A DNA stretch of 64,000 nt. Source: Dethiothermospora halolimnae (lineage in GTDB: Bacteria; Bacillota; Clostridia; Tissierellales; VENL01). The notes beneath the pieces were generated by a model. That model was not told where the DNA came from. It saw only the letters and a program-made list of their open reading frames with translations, and made no database searches. Both the position numbers and the translations under genes were made by a program. Every line of letters begins with the position of its first letter. Position 1 is the stretch's first letter. Of the stretch, positions 48,029 to 57,086 are shown in pieces. The stretch covers positions 87,992 through 151,991 of the forward strand of contig NZ_JBAKFX010000003.1 of assembly GCF_037577855.1 (NCBI RefSeq). The letters run 5' to 3'.

Positions 48029-49834
48029 ATGAAAGGAACTATAGTATCCGCTTGGGTAAAAACTTGTCGTAAGCTTTATGGTAACGAATTAACTAATGAA
48101 GCTATGGAAGCATCCAACATGAATCCAAATAGAATTTTTAAACCAACAGAAGACATACAAGATAACCATGCTATGAATATGGTTAAATATATATCGGATA
48201 GGCTTAATAAAGATACATATACAATTTGGGAAGAAATAGGTCGTGATAATATTTTAACCTTCCGAGAAGACTATCCAGCTTTTTTTAATCATAAAAACCT
48301 ATATTCATTTTTAAAGTCCATGTATGATGTTCATGTTGTTATTACTCAGAAAATACCGGGAGCGAAACCACCTATATTGGGGATATCTCCTATTGGTAAG
48401 AGAAAGGCTGAAATGACATACAAATCCAAAAGAGCCATGTTTGGATATTTCCATGGTATGTTAAAGGGTGCCGCTAATTATTATGGAGAAAATATAGAAG
48501 TAGAGACTGCAGAAAAAACCGATGATTATACAAAGATAATAATAACATTTGAAGAACAAATTTATTATTATAAGTCTTATAAGATTAACAAATTATTATC
48601 CTTTGGTTTTATTAGAAAATTAGAGACAAAGATTGCCATTGGCTCTTTACTTTTAATAGGTCTCCCAAATATTATATTATCTAAAGTTTCTGGTTCCTTA
48701 AATACCACCACAGTAATTACTATTTTATTATCTTTTATAGTTCCTTATTTAATGTCAAAACTACTATTTATGCCTGTTAAATATATAGTTGAGGATATTA
48801 AATACTTAAAGGAACGAAATTATTCAGTTGAGACTGAAATATCAACAAATGATTCCCTTGAAGATATTAGCAAACTTATATCAGAGTATAAGGATGTCAT
48901 TAAAACCGACTTTGTCTCTTTTAAAGGACTAACCGATGAGCTAAATGTCTTTGGGGATAAATTTAACGAAATATCATCTAATATGAACGACACATCAAGG
49001 GAAATATCCGGTGTAGTTGAACAAGTGGCCCAGGGCGCCATGGGTCAAGCAGATGAAACAGAATCTGCTGCATATATATTAAACAATAATATAAATACAT
49101 TAAATGAAATAGTTAGAGAAGAAAATACAAGTAAAGATGAACTAGAAGATGCAGTCAAAAAGATTAATGCAGGCTATGAGGAACTTAAGGATACATCTAA
49201 TAATTTAGTTAATATTTTAAAGGAGTTTTCTTTAGTAAAAGAAAACGGTATAGCCCTTCAAAAGAAAGCCACCAATGTTAGTAAGATAGTAGATACCGTT
49301 GAGGCCATTTCAGACCAAACAAACCTACTTGCCTTAAATGCCGCCATAGAAGCCAGTAGAGCCGGTGAATCTGGAAAAGGCTTTGCCGTTGTAGCTGAAG
49401 AGATACGGAATTTAGCTGAGGAGTCTAAGGATGCTGTTAAAAATATAAACGATAACTTATTATCTTTTATACAGGAAATAGACCTAGTTGTAAATCAAAT
49501 AGAAGGACAATATAATGTTTTAGAAGATGAAAACAAAAAATTATCCAGTGTAGCTGATAATAATTATAATACAGTACAGTCTATAGAAAATGTTTCTTCT
49601 TCCCTTATTAACATGATTAACAGTCTTACTGAGGAAACAAAGGCCATAAATAATGTATCACAAAATATAGAATCCCTTGCAGCCATTGCCGAGGAAAACT
49701 CAGCCTCTTCTGAAGAAGTAAGTGCAAATGTAACGTCATATGCTACAGAAATAGAAAAAATGTCCGATAGTATAAAAGAGTTCAAAAAGGTTTCTGAAGA
49801 GTTCAGAAAAGACTTGGAGGAATATAAGATATAA
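48029..49834 (+). CDS. H-NOX heme-sensor methyl-accepting chemotaxis protein
   Basis: 601 residues: H-NOX domain 1-185, two membrane helices at about 208-250 (IGSLLLIGLPNIILSK and ITILLSFIVPYLMSKLLF), then a coiled coil and chemoreceptor signalling domain with the tip EAISDQTNLLALNAAIEASR at about 430. In the H-NOX domain the heme ligand His102 (YDVHVV), Pro115 and the propionate-binding Y131-x-S133-x-R135 are present. Trp9, Asn74 and Tyr140, which hold O2 in the Thermoanaerobacter homolog, are also all conserved at the same numbers. It should signal O2 (or NO) to CheA for avoidance. The start matches the family's MKGTIV opening. Confidence 0.95.
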   Translation: MKGTIVSAWVKTCRKLYGNELTNEAMEASNMNPNRIFKPTEDIQDNHAMNMVKYISDRLNKDTYTIWEEIGRDNILTFREDYPAFFNHKNLYSFLKSMYDVHVVITQKIPGAKPPILGISPIGKRKAEMTYKSKRAMFGYFHGMLKGAANYYGENIEVETAEKTDDYTKIIITFEEQIYYYKSYKINKLLSFGFIRKLETKIAIGSLLLIGLPNIILSKVSGSLNTTTVITILLSFIVPYLMSKLLFMPVKYIVEDIKYLKERNYSVETEISTNDSLEDISKLISEYKDVIKTDFVSFKGLTDELNVFGDKFNEISSNMNDTSREISGVVEQVAQGAMGQADETESAAYILNNNINTLNEIVREENTSKDELEDAVKKINAGYEELKDTSNNLVNILKEFSLVKENGIALQKKATNVSKIVDTVEAISDQTNLLALNAAIEASRAGESGKGFAVVAEEIRNLAEESKDAVKNINDNLLSFIQEIDLVVNQIEGQYNVLEDENKKLSSVADNNYNTVQSIENVSSSLINMINSLTEETKAINNVSQNIESLAAIAEENSASSEEVSANVTSYATEIEKMSDSIKEFKKVSEEFRKDLEEYKI

Positions 49835-49945
49835 TTGATAGTTGACAATTGACAATTGACAGTTAAAAACATAAAAGAAAAGGGATTAGCTAGAGCTAAT
49901 CCCTTTTCTTTTATTGTCAATTATCAACTGTCAATTGTCAATTGA
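49833..49945. repeat. Heptad-arm cassette (TTGACAA family) enclosing a shared terminator
   Basis: TTGATAG-TTGACAA-TTGACAA arm (49834-49863) and inverted arm (49914-49944) around a strong hairpin. It separates the convergent chemoreceptor and corA genes. Confidence 0.82.
49873..49912. terminator. Bidirectional terminator between the chemoreceptor gene and corA
   Basis: Perfect 18-bp stem (AAAAGAAAAGGGATTAGC and its complement, TAGA loop) with A-run on the 5' side and T-run on the 3' side, so it can work in both directions. Confidence 0.9.
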
Positions 49946-50878
49946 TTAAAACATGTCTTTTTTAAACAATACTATTATTGCTATTATTGATAGGGATAGG
50001 GATGATAGTAATATTATTAAAAAGGCATAGGGAGAATTTTGAAAAGGTAAACCTACGTTCATTCCATAAAAGCTAGCTAACATAGTTGGGATGGACATTA
50101 CTATGGTTATGGATGTAAGTATCTTCATAACTATATTTAGATTATTTGATATTACCGATGCAAAGGCATCCACCATTCCACTTAATATATTACTATATAT
50201 ATTTGTCATTTCTATAGCCTGTTTATTTTCTATTATTACATCTTCCAATAAATCTTCATCTTCGGGATATAACTTTATACTATTGGTTTTAAGTAGTTTT
50301 TCCATGACTATTTCATTTGCCTTAAGGGAAGTGGAAAAATACACCAAACTTTTCTCTAAATCCAAAAGTTGTATAAGTTCTTTATTTCTCGTAGACTTTC
50401 TAAGGTGATCCTGTATTTTATTACTTAGCTTATCTATTTGTTTTAGATATAATAAATATCTAGCCGCCATTTTAAACAATATCTGAAGTACAAACCTAGT
50501 TCTTTTATATGTAAAAAAAGATTTAACCCTTCTTTCTTCAAATTGGTCTATTATTCCATTTTCCTTAAGACATATTGTTATTATGTATTTATCAAATAGT
50601 ATTATACCAAGGGGCAAGGTATAGTATACATATGACCCTTCTTCCTCTTCCATTATTGGAATATCCACCAATGTCAGTATCTGTCCATTTTCAACTTCAA
50701 GTCTTGAAGTCTCCTCATCATCTAATGGAGCCTTAAGAAAATCCATATCTACTCCAAGTTCTTCATTTATATTTTTAAGTTCATCTTCAGTTGGATTTAT
50801 AAGACTAATCCAAGAACCTTTTTCAAAGTCATCTATATCGGTTAAAACTCCATCTATTGTTCTATATATATTCATCAT
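49946..50878 (-). CDS. corA: CorA-family divalent metal (Mg/Co) transporter
   Basis: Start placed at the ATG at 50876-50878, eight bases after GGAGG; the GTG three codons earlier overlaps that site. The 310 residues have a cytoplasmic funnel domain with a long stalk helix and two C-terminal membrane helices; the pore signature GMN is in ASFYGMNVGLPFQ. This is the family's standard layout. The C-terminus ends in a short basic tail (LFKKDMF). Likely monocistronic. Confidence 0.95.
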   Translation of the reverse strand: MMNIYRTIDGVLTDIDDFEKGSWISLINPTEDELKNINEELGVDMDFLKAPLDDEETSRLEVENGQILTLVDIPIMEEEEGSYVYYTLPLGIILFDKYIITICLKENGIIDQFEERRVKSFFTYKRTRFVLQILFKMAARYLLYLKQIDKLSNKIQDHLRKSTRNKELIQLLDLEKSLVYFSTSLKANEIVMEKLLKTNSIKLYPEDEDLLEDVIIENKQAIEMTNIYSNILSGMVDAFASVISNNLNIVMKILTSITIVMSIPTMLASFYGMNVGLPFQNSPYAFLIILLSSLSLSIIAIIVLFKKDMF

Positions 50879-50944
50879 GATTGGCACCTCCTTGCCTTTG
50901 GCTTATATAGTTTATATTTAATAGGTACAGTCATATATTAATTT

Positions 50945-51172
50945 ATACTAGGTTGCACAGGGTACAAAGTGCAGGGTGCAGAGTTGTTTTTCCCCATATA
51001 TAATATTATACCCTTAGATATGTTTATTAATAAAGGATAAGTTTTATAAAATTATAAAACAAAGTATAGGGTAAAACAAGTTGGAGGATTACGAATCCCC
51101 CAACAACTAAGGTCGAATCTCCCAACAGCTAAGGTAAAATGCCGCAAAAGTTAAGGTAGAATCCCCCAACAA
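50945..51172. repeat. Repeat debris between corA and the copper operon
   Basis: A GTGCAGGGTGCAG-type tract (50950-50985), one GGATTACGAATCCCCCAAC module (about 51085) and decayed copies of AATCCCCCAACAACT. With the csoR terminator this accounts for the 50879-51252 gap; no gene seen. Confidence 0.6.
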
Positions 51173-51192
51173 CTGAAGTTTTGAAATAAAAT

Positions 51193-51224
51193 ATGTAGGG
51201 CTTCAATATATTGAAGCCCTACAT
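51193..51224 (-). terminator. Palindrome downstream of csoR, likely terminator
   Basis: A perfect 32-bp palindrome (arm ATGTAGGGCTTCAATA) followed on the minus strand by ATTTTATTT. The same GGGCTTCAATATATTGAAGC-type palindrome recurs near 61235 and 63170. Confidence 0.6.
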
Positions 51225-51252
51225 GCCATTAAATCCCTATTTAAAATACAAT

Positions 51253-51516
51253 TTACTTAACATATTTATCCAACACGTTTATTATCTCATTTATCTTTTC
51301 TTCACCATTACCATCTAGCATGGCATCCTTTACACAACTTTTCATATGCTGATCTAGTATATTTAGATTGGCCTTTTTAAGAAGCCCCACCACAGCAAGT
51401 ATCTGCTTTGAGATATCTACACAATATCTATCATTTTCAAGCATCTTTATAATTCCTTCTATTTGACCCCTAGAGGTTTTTAATAAGTTTAGTGCTTTTT
51501 TCTTTTCTTCATTCAT
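51253..51516 (-). CDS. csoR: CsoR-family metal-sensing repressor
   Basis: 87 residues, all helical, of the CsoR/RcnR family. The Cu(I) ligand set is visible as Cys36 (DRYCVDI), His61 (DQHMKSCV) and Cys65, the Cys-His-Cys pattern of copper sensors. Last gene of the copA-copZ-csoR operon, which gives feedback on its own operon. CCCCTTACGGGG at 54512-54523 before copA is its likely operator. Confidence 0.9.
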   Translation of the reverse strand: MNEEKKKALNLLKTSRGQIEGIIKMLENDRYCVDISKQILAVVGLLKKANLNILDQHMKSCVKDAMLDGNGEEKINEIINVLDKYVK

Positions 51517-51539
51517 ATGCTTTCCCCCAACCTTAAGGA

Positions 51540-51746
51540 TTATTTTATATCTATCACTTTATAACCCGCTTCTTCTACAGCTTTTTTTAGTATATCATCG
51601 GATACTCCATCTACTTGTAGTGTTGCAGTTTTGCTTTCTAAGTCAACATCAACTGTGCTTACACCATCTATCTCCTGAAGTTCACCTTTAACAGCCATTA
51701 CACAATGTTGACAACTCATACCTTCTATAAATAATATTTTTTTCAT
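51540..51746 (-). CDS. copZ: Copper chaperone CopZ
   Basis: A 68-residue HMA-domain protein with metal site GMSCQHC (Cys12, Cys15) and the usual beta-alpha-beta-beta-alpha-beta pattern; delivers Cu(I) to CopA and CsoR. It has a good AGGAGG-type site and lies between copA and csoR. Confidence 0.94.
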   Translation of the reverse strand: MKKILFIEGMSCQHCVMAVKGELQEIDGVSTVDVDLESKTATLQVDGVSDDILKKAVEEAGYKVIDIK

Positions 51747-51895
51747 TTTAAATACCTCCTTATTTTTTTAAAGGTAACCTTCGAATGAACTCGAAGCTAC
51801 TCCTTTATTAGTCATTTAGTTGCTGAGAGGTTCACTCCCCCCAACATACTTCTTTTTAGTTGTTGGGGGATTCGTAATCCCACAACCCATACCTC

Positions 51896-54271
51896 CTATT
51901 TTTTCACTTTAAATCTTTTTAGTCTTAAGGAATTAGATACAACCGATACTGAACTAAAGGCCATTGCTGCTCCTGCTATCATTGGGTTTAAGAAACCTAG
52001 GGCTGCAAGGGGGATACCTGCCGTGTTGTAGCCAAAGGCCCAAAATAGATTTTGTTTTATTGTTCTCATTGTTTTCTTACTTAATTTTAGAGCCATTACT
52101 ATACTTTTTAGATCACCCTTCATAAGGGTTATATCTGCTGCTTCCATTGCAACGTCTGTCCCTGTTCCTATTGCAAACCCAATATCTGCCGCTACTAATG
52201 CTGGGGCATCGTTTATACCGTCACCAACCATACCCACATGTTTCCCTTCAGACTTTATCCTTTCAACATTATCTGCCTTATGCTCTGGTAGCACCTCTGC
52301 TATGACATTTATAATACCTACTTCTTTAGCTATAGCATTGGCTGTTCTTTCATTATCTCCAGTTATCATATATATATCTAATCCCATATCTTTTAATTCT
52401 TCAATGGCAGCCTTAGAGCTTTCTTTAACTGTGTCTGCTACAGCTATTATACCGGCTACTTTACTATCTATTCCCATAAGCATTGCAGTTTTACCCTGCT
52501 CCTCAAGTTTTATAAGCTTATCTTCTATATTTGATATCTCTATGTTCTTTTCCTTTAATAATTTTCTATTTCCTAAATATATATTTTTTCCATCTACCTT
52601 TGAATATATACCATGACCTGGGATTGCTTCAAACTCTTCAGGATCATTTAGTTTTAATCCCTTTTCCTTAGCACCATTAACTATAGCCTCTCCAAGGGGG
52701 TGCTCTGAGCTTTTTTCTGCTATTGCTGCATATCTTAATATATCTTCGTCACTAAAGTCAAAGGATACTATATCTGTAACTTCTGGTTCTCCTTTAGTTA
52801 TGGTTCCTGTTTTATCAAATACTATTGTATCTAGTTTGTGGGTTTTCTCAAGATGCTCTCCACCCTTTATTAGTATACCATTCTCTGCTCCTTTACCGGT
52901 CCCAACCATTATAGCCGTTGGAGTTGCTAGCCCTAATGCACATGGACAAGCAATAACTAGTACCGCTATTGCATTTACCAATGCTTTAGTAAATTCTCCT
53001 CCCGATATATACCAGCCTATAAAAGTTATTAATGCTATACCAACTACTATTGGTACAAATATACCAGATATTTTATCTGCTAGTCTTTGAACTGGAGCTT
53101 TGGAACCTTGGGCATCTTCAACTAGCTTAATTATTTGGGCCAATGCGGTTTCTTTTCCCACTTTAGTTGCCTTAAATTTAAATGTTCCATGTTTATTTAT
53201 TGTAGCTCCTATTACCTCGTCTCCAACCTTTTTATCTACAGGAATACTTTCTCCAGTTAACATTGATTCATCAATAGATGACCTTCCATCTACAACTTCA
53301 CCATCTACAGGTATTTTTTCTCCAGGACGAACTACTATAACATCTCCTTTTTCTACTTCTTCTATTGGGATATCAATTTCTTCTCCATCTCTGATAACCC
53401 TAGCAGTTTTCGCTTGTAACCCCATAAGGGTTTTTATAGCTTCAGATGTTTTTCCTTTAGCTATAGCCTCAAGCATTTTACCTAAAAGTATAAGGGTTAT
53501 AATAACTGCTGATGATTCAAAGTAGAGTTGATTTATCCCTGCTATAGTAGTATATACACTATAAAAATATGCTGCCGATGTTCCCATGGCTATAAGAACA
53601 TCCATATTTGCTCCTCCACCCTTTAATGAATGGTATGCGCCTTTATAGAACCTATATCCTATGATAAACTGAACTGGAGTTGCTAATGCCATCTGGAAAT
53701 ATCCATTGGACAAAATAGTATGGATACCTGCCATATGGAAAAACATAGCCGATAGCAAAGGTAAACTTAATATAGTTGAAATTGTAAATAGTATTTTAAG
53801 TTCCTTTATTTCTTTTTTTCTAGCTTCCCTTTCCTTATCACTATTGTCTTCCCTTTCTTCATGGGCTTTATATCCTGCCTTTTCTACTGCTTTTATTAAA
53901 TCACTTACAGTTACTTCCCCATCGGTGTACTCAACTGTAGCTTTATTAATTGCAAAGTTTACATTGGCATTTTGGACCCCTTCTAACTTGTTAAGGGATT
54001 TTTCTACCCTAGCAGAACAAGCGGAACAAGTCATACCTTCGACATTTAATGTTACTTTGCTATTTGAAGCCTTATATCCAGACTTTTCCACTGATTTTAT
54101 AAGATCCTTTACCTCTATTTTATCTGTATCATATTCCACTGTAGCCTTCTCAGCAATAAGATTTACATTTGCTGATTTAACACCATCTAGTTTTGATAGA
54201 GAACTCTCCACCTTGTTTGCACAAGATGCTCAGGTCATCCCAGTGACTTTTATTGATACTTTATTTATCAT
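51896..54271 (-). CDS. copA: Copper-exporting P1B ATPase CopA with in-frame UGA (selenocysteine) in the first HMA domain
   Basis: Full frame runs from the ATG at 54269-54271 (791 aa), with UGA at 54230-54232 as residue 14 in GMT-U-ASC-ANKVESSLSKLDG, exactly at the first Cys of the HMA CxxC site. The second HMA domain has GMTCSAC. Further on are the membrane copper site CPCALGLATPTA, the phosphorylation site DKTGTITKG and GDGINDAPALV, as usual in CopA. The residues before and after the UGA are perfect HMA sequence, arguing for selenocysteine rather than a start downstream (GTG at 54211). A small hairpin CTTGT-GCAA-ACAAG lies just 3' of the UGA and may be part of a SECIS element. Exports Cu(I). 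Confidence 0.88.
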
Positions 54272-54298
54272 TTTTCTACACCAACCCTTCTTTTTAAA

Positions 54299-54505
54299 AT
54301 CAGAGAATAGAGAATAAAGAATAGAGAATAGATGGGGTGTAAAGTGGCCCTAGGCCACTTTATTTTTAGTATAATTTCTAGGGTTGGGGGATTACGAATC
54401 CCCCAACAACTAAATGTTCTCCTCCATAATAAAATTTGTAACTTCGACTTCAGTCGAAGATTTCCTTATTTATTCTTTATTATCTATTATTTATTCTTTA
54501 AAATT
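54299..54505. repeat. Heptad-arm cassette in the copA 5' leader
   Basis: AGAGAAT/AAAGAAT arm (54302-54332) and inverted arm (54463-54500) enclose AAAGTGGCC-GGCCACTTT, GGGGGATTACGAATCCCCC (54386-54404) and a TTCGACT-AGTCGAA hairpin. It lies between the copA promoter and its start, so the copA mRNA should carry it. Confidence 0.85.
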
Positions 54506-54511
54506 AACCCT

Positions 54512-54523
54512 CCCCTTACGGGG
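54512..54523 (-). promoter_or_regulatory. CsoR-type operator before copA
   Basis: CCCC-TTAC-GGGG, the GC-tract inverted repeat typical of CsoR sites, beginning 12 bp downstream of the -10 box and so overlapping early transcribed sequence. Confidence 0.65.
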
Positions 54524-54535
54524 TGTGTTTTCTTT

Positions 54536-54564
54536 ATTGTAACATATGATTTTTTATTTTGCAA
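54536..54564 (-). promoter_or_regulatory. copA operon promoter (TTGCAA-17-TACAAT)
   Basis: -35 TTGCAA (54559-54564), -10 TACAAT (54536-54541), 17 bp apart. Predicts a leader of roughly 255 nt for copA-copZ-csoR. Confidence 0.65.
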
Positions 54565-54582
54565 ATACATTTTGAAATAGTT

Positions 54583-54826
54583 AACAGTTAATAGATAATA
54601 GTTAATAGTCGTTGGTTTTTTTAATTTTTTTGGTTACTTATTAGATTTTGGCCTTTGCTATGTTTTGTTCGGCCCCTGGGCTGGGCATGCCCAGCCCCTA
54701 CATTCTTTAATTTTTATATGTAAGAGAACATCTCAACAAATTTAGATCTACTATGCTTTTGACTATTAACTGTTAACTATTATCTATTAACTATCTTCTA
54801 CCCCTTAGTTTCTTCAAAACACAAAA
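54583..54826. repeat. Heptad-arm cassette (TAGTTAA family) between mrp and copA
   Basis: TTAACAG-TTAATAG-ATAATAG-TTAATAG arm (54579-54610) and inverted arm (54765-54795), with GGGCATGCCC and CCCTAC modules inside. The gap 54272-54895 is fully accounted for by two cassettes, the copA promoter/operator and the mrp terminator. Confidence 0.8.
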
Positions 54827-54863
54827 AAAATATAAGGACCAGAAAAACTGGTCCTTATATTTT
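54827..54863 (-). terminator. Intrinsic terminator of mrp
   Basis: AATATAAGGACCAG stem with its complement, 5-nt loop, followed by TTTTTTTT on the minus strand. Confidence 0.9.
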
Positions 54864-54895
54864 CAAATCGGCTTCGCCGATTTGCTCCTCCACTA

Positions 54896-55948
54896 TTAAC
54901 TGTTAACTATTAACTGTTCTGCAATAGCTTTATAATTTTCCTTAACATGGGCATCAGGGTCATCAACCGATAGTATTCCCTTGTCGCTATCTTCCCTTAC
55001 CGCTGTTACTAGGGGAATTTGTCCAAATAGTTTTGTGTCAAGTTCCTCTGCTAGTTTTTTCCCCTCTTCTTTTCCAAATATATAGTGTTTTTCATCACAA
55101 TTATCACATATGAAATATGACATATTTTCTATAAGACCTATTATTTTACTATTTGTCTTAGCTGCCATAAGTCCCAACCTTTTTGCCACATTTGCTGCAG
55201 TTATTTGAGGGGTTGTTACTATTAGGATTTCTGCTTTAGGGAGTTTTTGCATAAGACTTAATGGGACATCCCCTGTACCCGGGGGTAAGTCTATAAGCAT
55301 ATAGTCAAGTTCTCCCCAATGGACATCATTAAAGAACTGTTCTAATATTCCACCAAGGACTGGACCCCTCCATATTAGGGCTTGATCCTTTTCCACCAAG
55401 TTACCCATGGATATTACTTTTACTCCCTTCTTTTCTATAGGAAGTAATAGCCCTCCTTCTATATTCATTGGCTTCATATTGGACATTCCCATTATTTGAG
55501 GTATACTATAGCCTAGTATATCAGCATCTATAAGTCCTACTTTATATCCCATCTCACTTAACATAACAGCTAGATTAGCTGTTACAGTTGATTTACCAAC
55601 TCCACCTTTACCACTACCTATTGCTATTACCCTAGTGTCTTTAAATGGTTCTTTATTATCCTTTTTACCATGTAGCTTTTCTATAAGTTTTTCTTTCTGC
55701 TCTTTAGTCATTTCTCCAAAAACTACTTCCACATCGTCTAATCCGCCAATGGCTAAAACTTCCTTTTCTATATCCCCCTTTATTGTTGATTTAAGGGGAC
55801 AACCCATTGTGGTAAGGGTTACATTTACAATAGTTTTATTACCTTCTATCACTACATCACCAATCATATCTAACTCTATTAAACTTTTGTGTAGTTCCGG
55901 ATCATTAACATTTTCAAGGGCTTTGTATACTTTATCCTTTAAGTCCAT
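54896..55948 (-). CDS. Mrp/NBP35-family iron-sulfur cluster carrier ATPase
   Basis: 350 residues: N-terminal MIP18/DUF59 domain (1-80, with TLTTMGCPLKSTI) and a P-loop domain with the deviant Walker A GKGGVGKSTVTANLA at about 112 and LIDLPPGTGDVPLSL. A CxxC pair (FICDNCDEK) near residue 280 is the usual cluster site. The family assembles and delivers [4Fe-4S] clusters. The last codons (encoding QLIVNS) are made of TTAATAG/TTAACAG heptad repeat, so the repeat arm forms the end of the gene. Confidence 0.93.
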   Translation of the reverse strand: MDLKDKVYKALENVNDPELHKSLIELDMIGDVVIEGNKTIVNVTLTTMGCPLKSTIKGDIEKEVLAIGGLDDVEVVFGEMTKEQKEKLIEKLHGKKDNKEPFKDTRVIAIGSGKGGVGKSTVTANLAVMLSEMGYKVGLIDADILGYSIPQIMGMSNMKPMNIEGGLLLPIEKKGVKVISMGNLVEKDQALIWRGPVLGGILEQFFNDVHWGELDYMLIDLPPGTGDVPLSLMQKLPKAEILIVTTPQITAANVAKRLGLMAAKTNSKIIGLIENMSYFICDNCDEKHYIFGKEEGKKLAEELDTKLFGQIPLVTAVREDSDKGILSVDDPDAHVKENYKAIAEQLIVNS

Positions 55949-56042
55949 TATTCACGCCTCCTTTTTACTCACATTATATACATTACACCTAAGCTTTCAA
56001 TGATTCAAATCAAATTTAATAGGTTTATTTGGCAAATGCCAT

Positions 56043-56747
56043 TTATTCAGCCAAATATTCAAGACCTTCTATATCTTTTATAATAATCCTTTTATTTCCT
56101 ACCAATTCTATTATTCCTTCACTTTGTAGATTGCTTAGTTTTCTACTTATGGTTTCCCTGGTTACCCCAATATAGTTGGCCATATCCTCCCTACTTAAAG
56201 GAATATTTAGTTCTAACCTGTCCTTTTTATTTACTCCAAAGTCCTTTATAAAACTAATAAGTAAACTAGCTATCCTTGCCTCTATATCCTTTGTACTTAA
56301 ACTTTGTATTAGATTTTCAAGTTTTACTATTCTATCATGGACAACTTCTAAAATCTTTAGAGCTATTTCAGGATTACTTTTTAATATATTATCAAAATCC
56401 CTTTTAGTTAGTATACACATATTCACATCTTCCAATGCTTCTGCATTAAACTTTAATTCTTCTTCCTTCAATAAACTTAAATCTCCAATAAAATCCCCTT
56501 CAGATAATATATATAATATTTGTTCCTTGCCTTCTTTTGTATATTTAAATATTTTTATTTTCCCCTTATTTATAACATAAAGTTTATCGGATATGTCCCC
56601 TTCAAAACATATTATCTGGCCCTTTTTATAGGTTCTTCTAACAATAAGGTTTGTAACTTCACTTAACTGTTCCTTTTCAAGGGCAGAAAAAATAGACACT
56701 TTAGTGGCACAATATCTTCCTGTACATTTTTTACATTGATCTAACAC
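56043..56747 (-). CDS. Crp/Fnr-family regulator with N-terminal cysteine cluster
   Basis: 234 residues: N-terminal Cys5, Cys8 and Cys13 (CKKCTGRYC), a cyclic-nucleotide-like beta-barrel (about 20-130), a dimer helix and a Crp-type helix-turn-helix at about 175-215 with recognition helix TRETISRKL. The cysteine cluster suggests an iron-sulfur, zinc or redox sensor rather than a cAMP site. GTG start behind AGGGGTGAT. A perfect palindrome GTGATAATTATCAC lies 78 bp upstream, likely its own operator. Confidence 0.9.
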   Translation of the reverse strand: MLDQCKKCTGRYCATKVSIFSALEKEQLSEVTNLIVRRTYKKGQIICFEGDISDKLYVINKGKIKIFKYTKEGKEQILYILSEGDFIGDLSLLKEEELKFNAEALEDVNMCILTKRDFDNILKSNPEIALKILEVVHDRIVKLENLIQSLSTKDIEARIASLLISFIKDFGVNKKDRLELNIPLSREDMANYIGVTRETISRKLSNLQSEGIIELVGNKRIIIKDIEGLEYLAE

Positions 56748-56824
56748 AAGATCACCCCTAACTATTTATTTCTATGTGAGAATTTATATATTTTTATTCT
56801 TTTTTGTAAATATTATAAGCATAA

Positions 56825-56838
56825 GTGATAATTATCAC
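56825..56838. promoter_or_regulatory. Crp/Fnr-type operator upstream of the regulator gene
   Basis: Perfect palindrome GTGATAATTATCAC; with flanks AGTGA-N6-TCACA, the Crp-type spacing. A matching site lies at 61898-61911. Confidence 0.6.
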
Positions 56839-56936
56839 ATTTTTTAGTGATTATTTTAATAACTTATATTTATTTTACCATATATAATATTAATTAAATA
56901 ATGAGTTTTTAAATAAACTATATTTGATGTCAATAT

Positions 56937-57030
56937 TGGGGGATTACGAATCCCCCAATAACGTAGGGGGGATTACCAATATCCCCATAACGTAGGGGAT
57001 TACCAATATCCCCATAACGCAGGGGATTAC
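56937..57030. repeat. GATTACGAATCCCCC module and decayed copies
   Basis: GGGGGATTACGAATCCCCC at 56938-56956, then three degenerate GGGATTACCAATATCCCC copies about 27-30 bp apart. With the Crp-type site this is all that was seen in the 56748-57086 gap. Confidence 0.7.
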
Positions 57031-57086
57031 TACTTTATGATAATTGAAAGTTGTTAACATTTTAAAAATATAAGGAGGAGTTTTTA

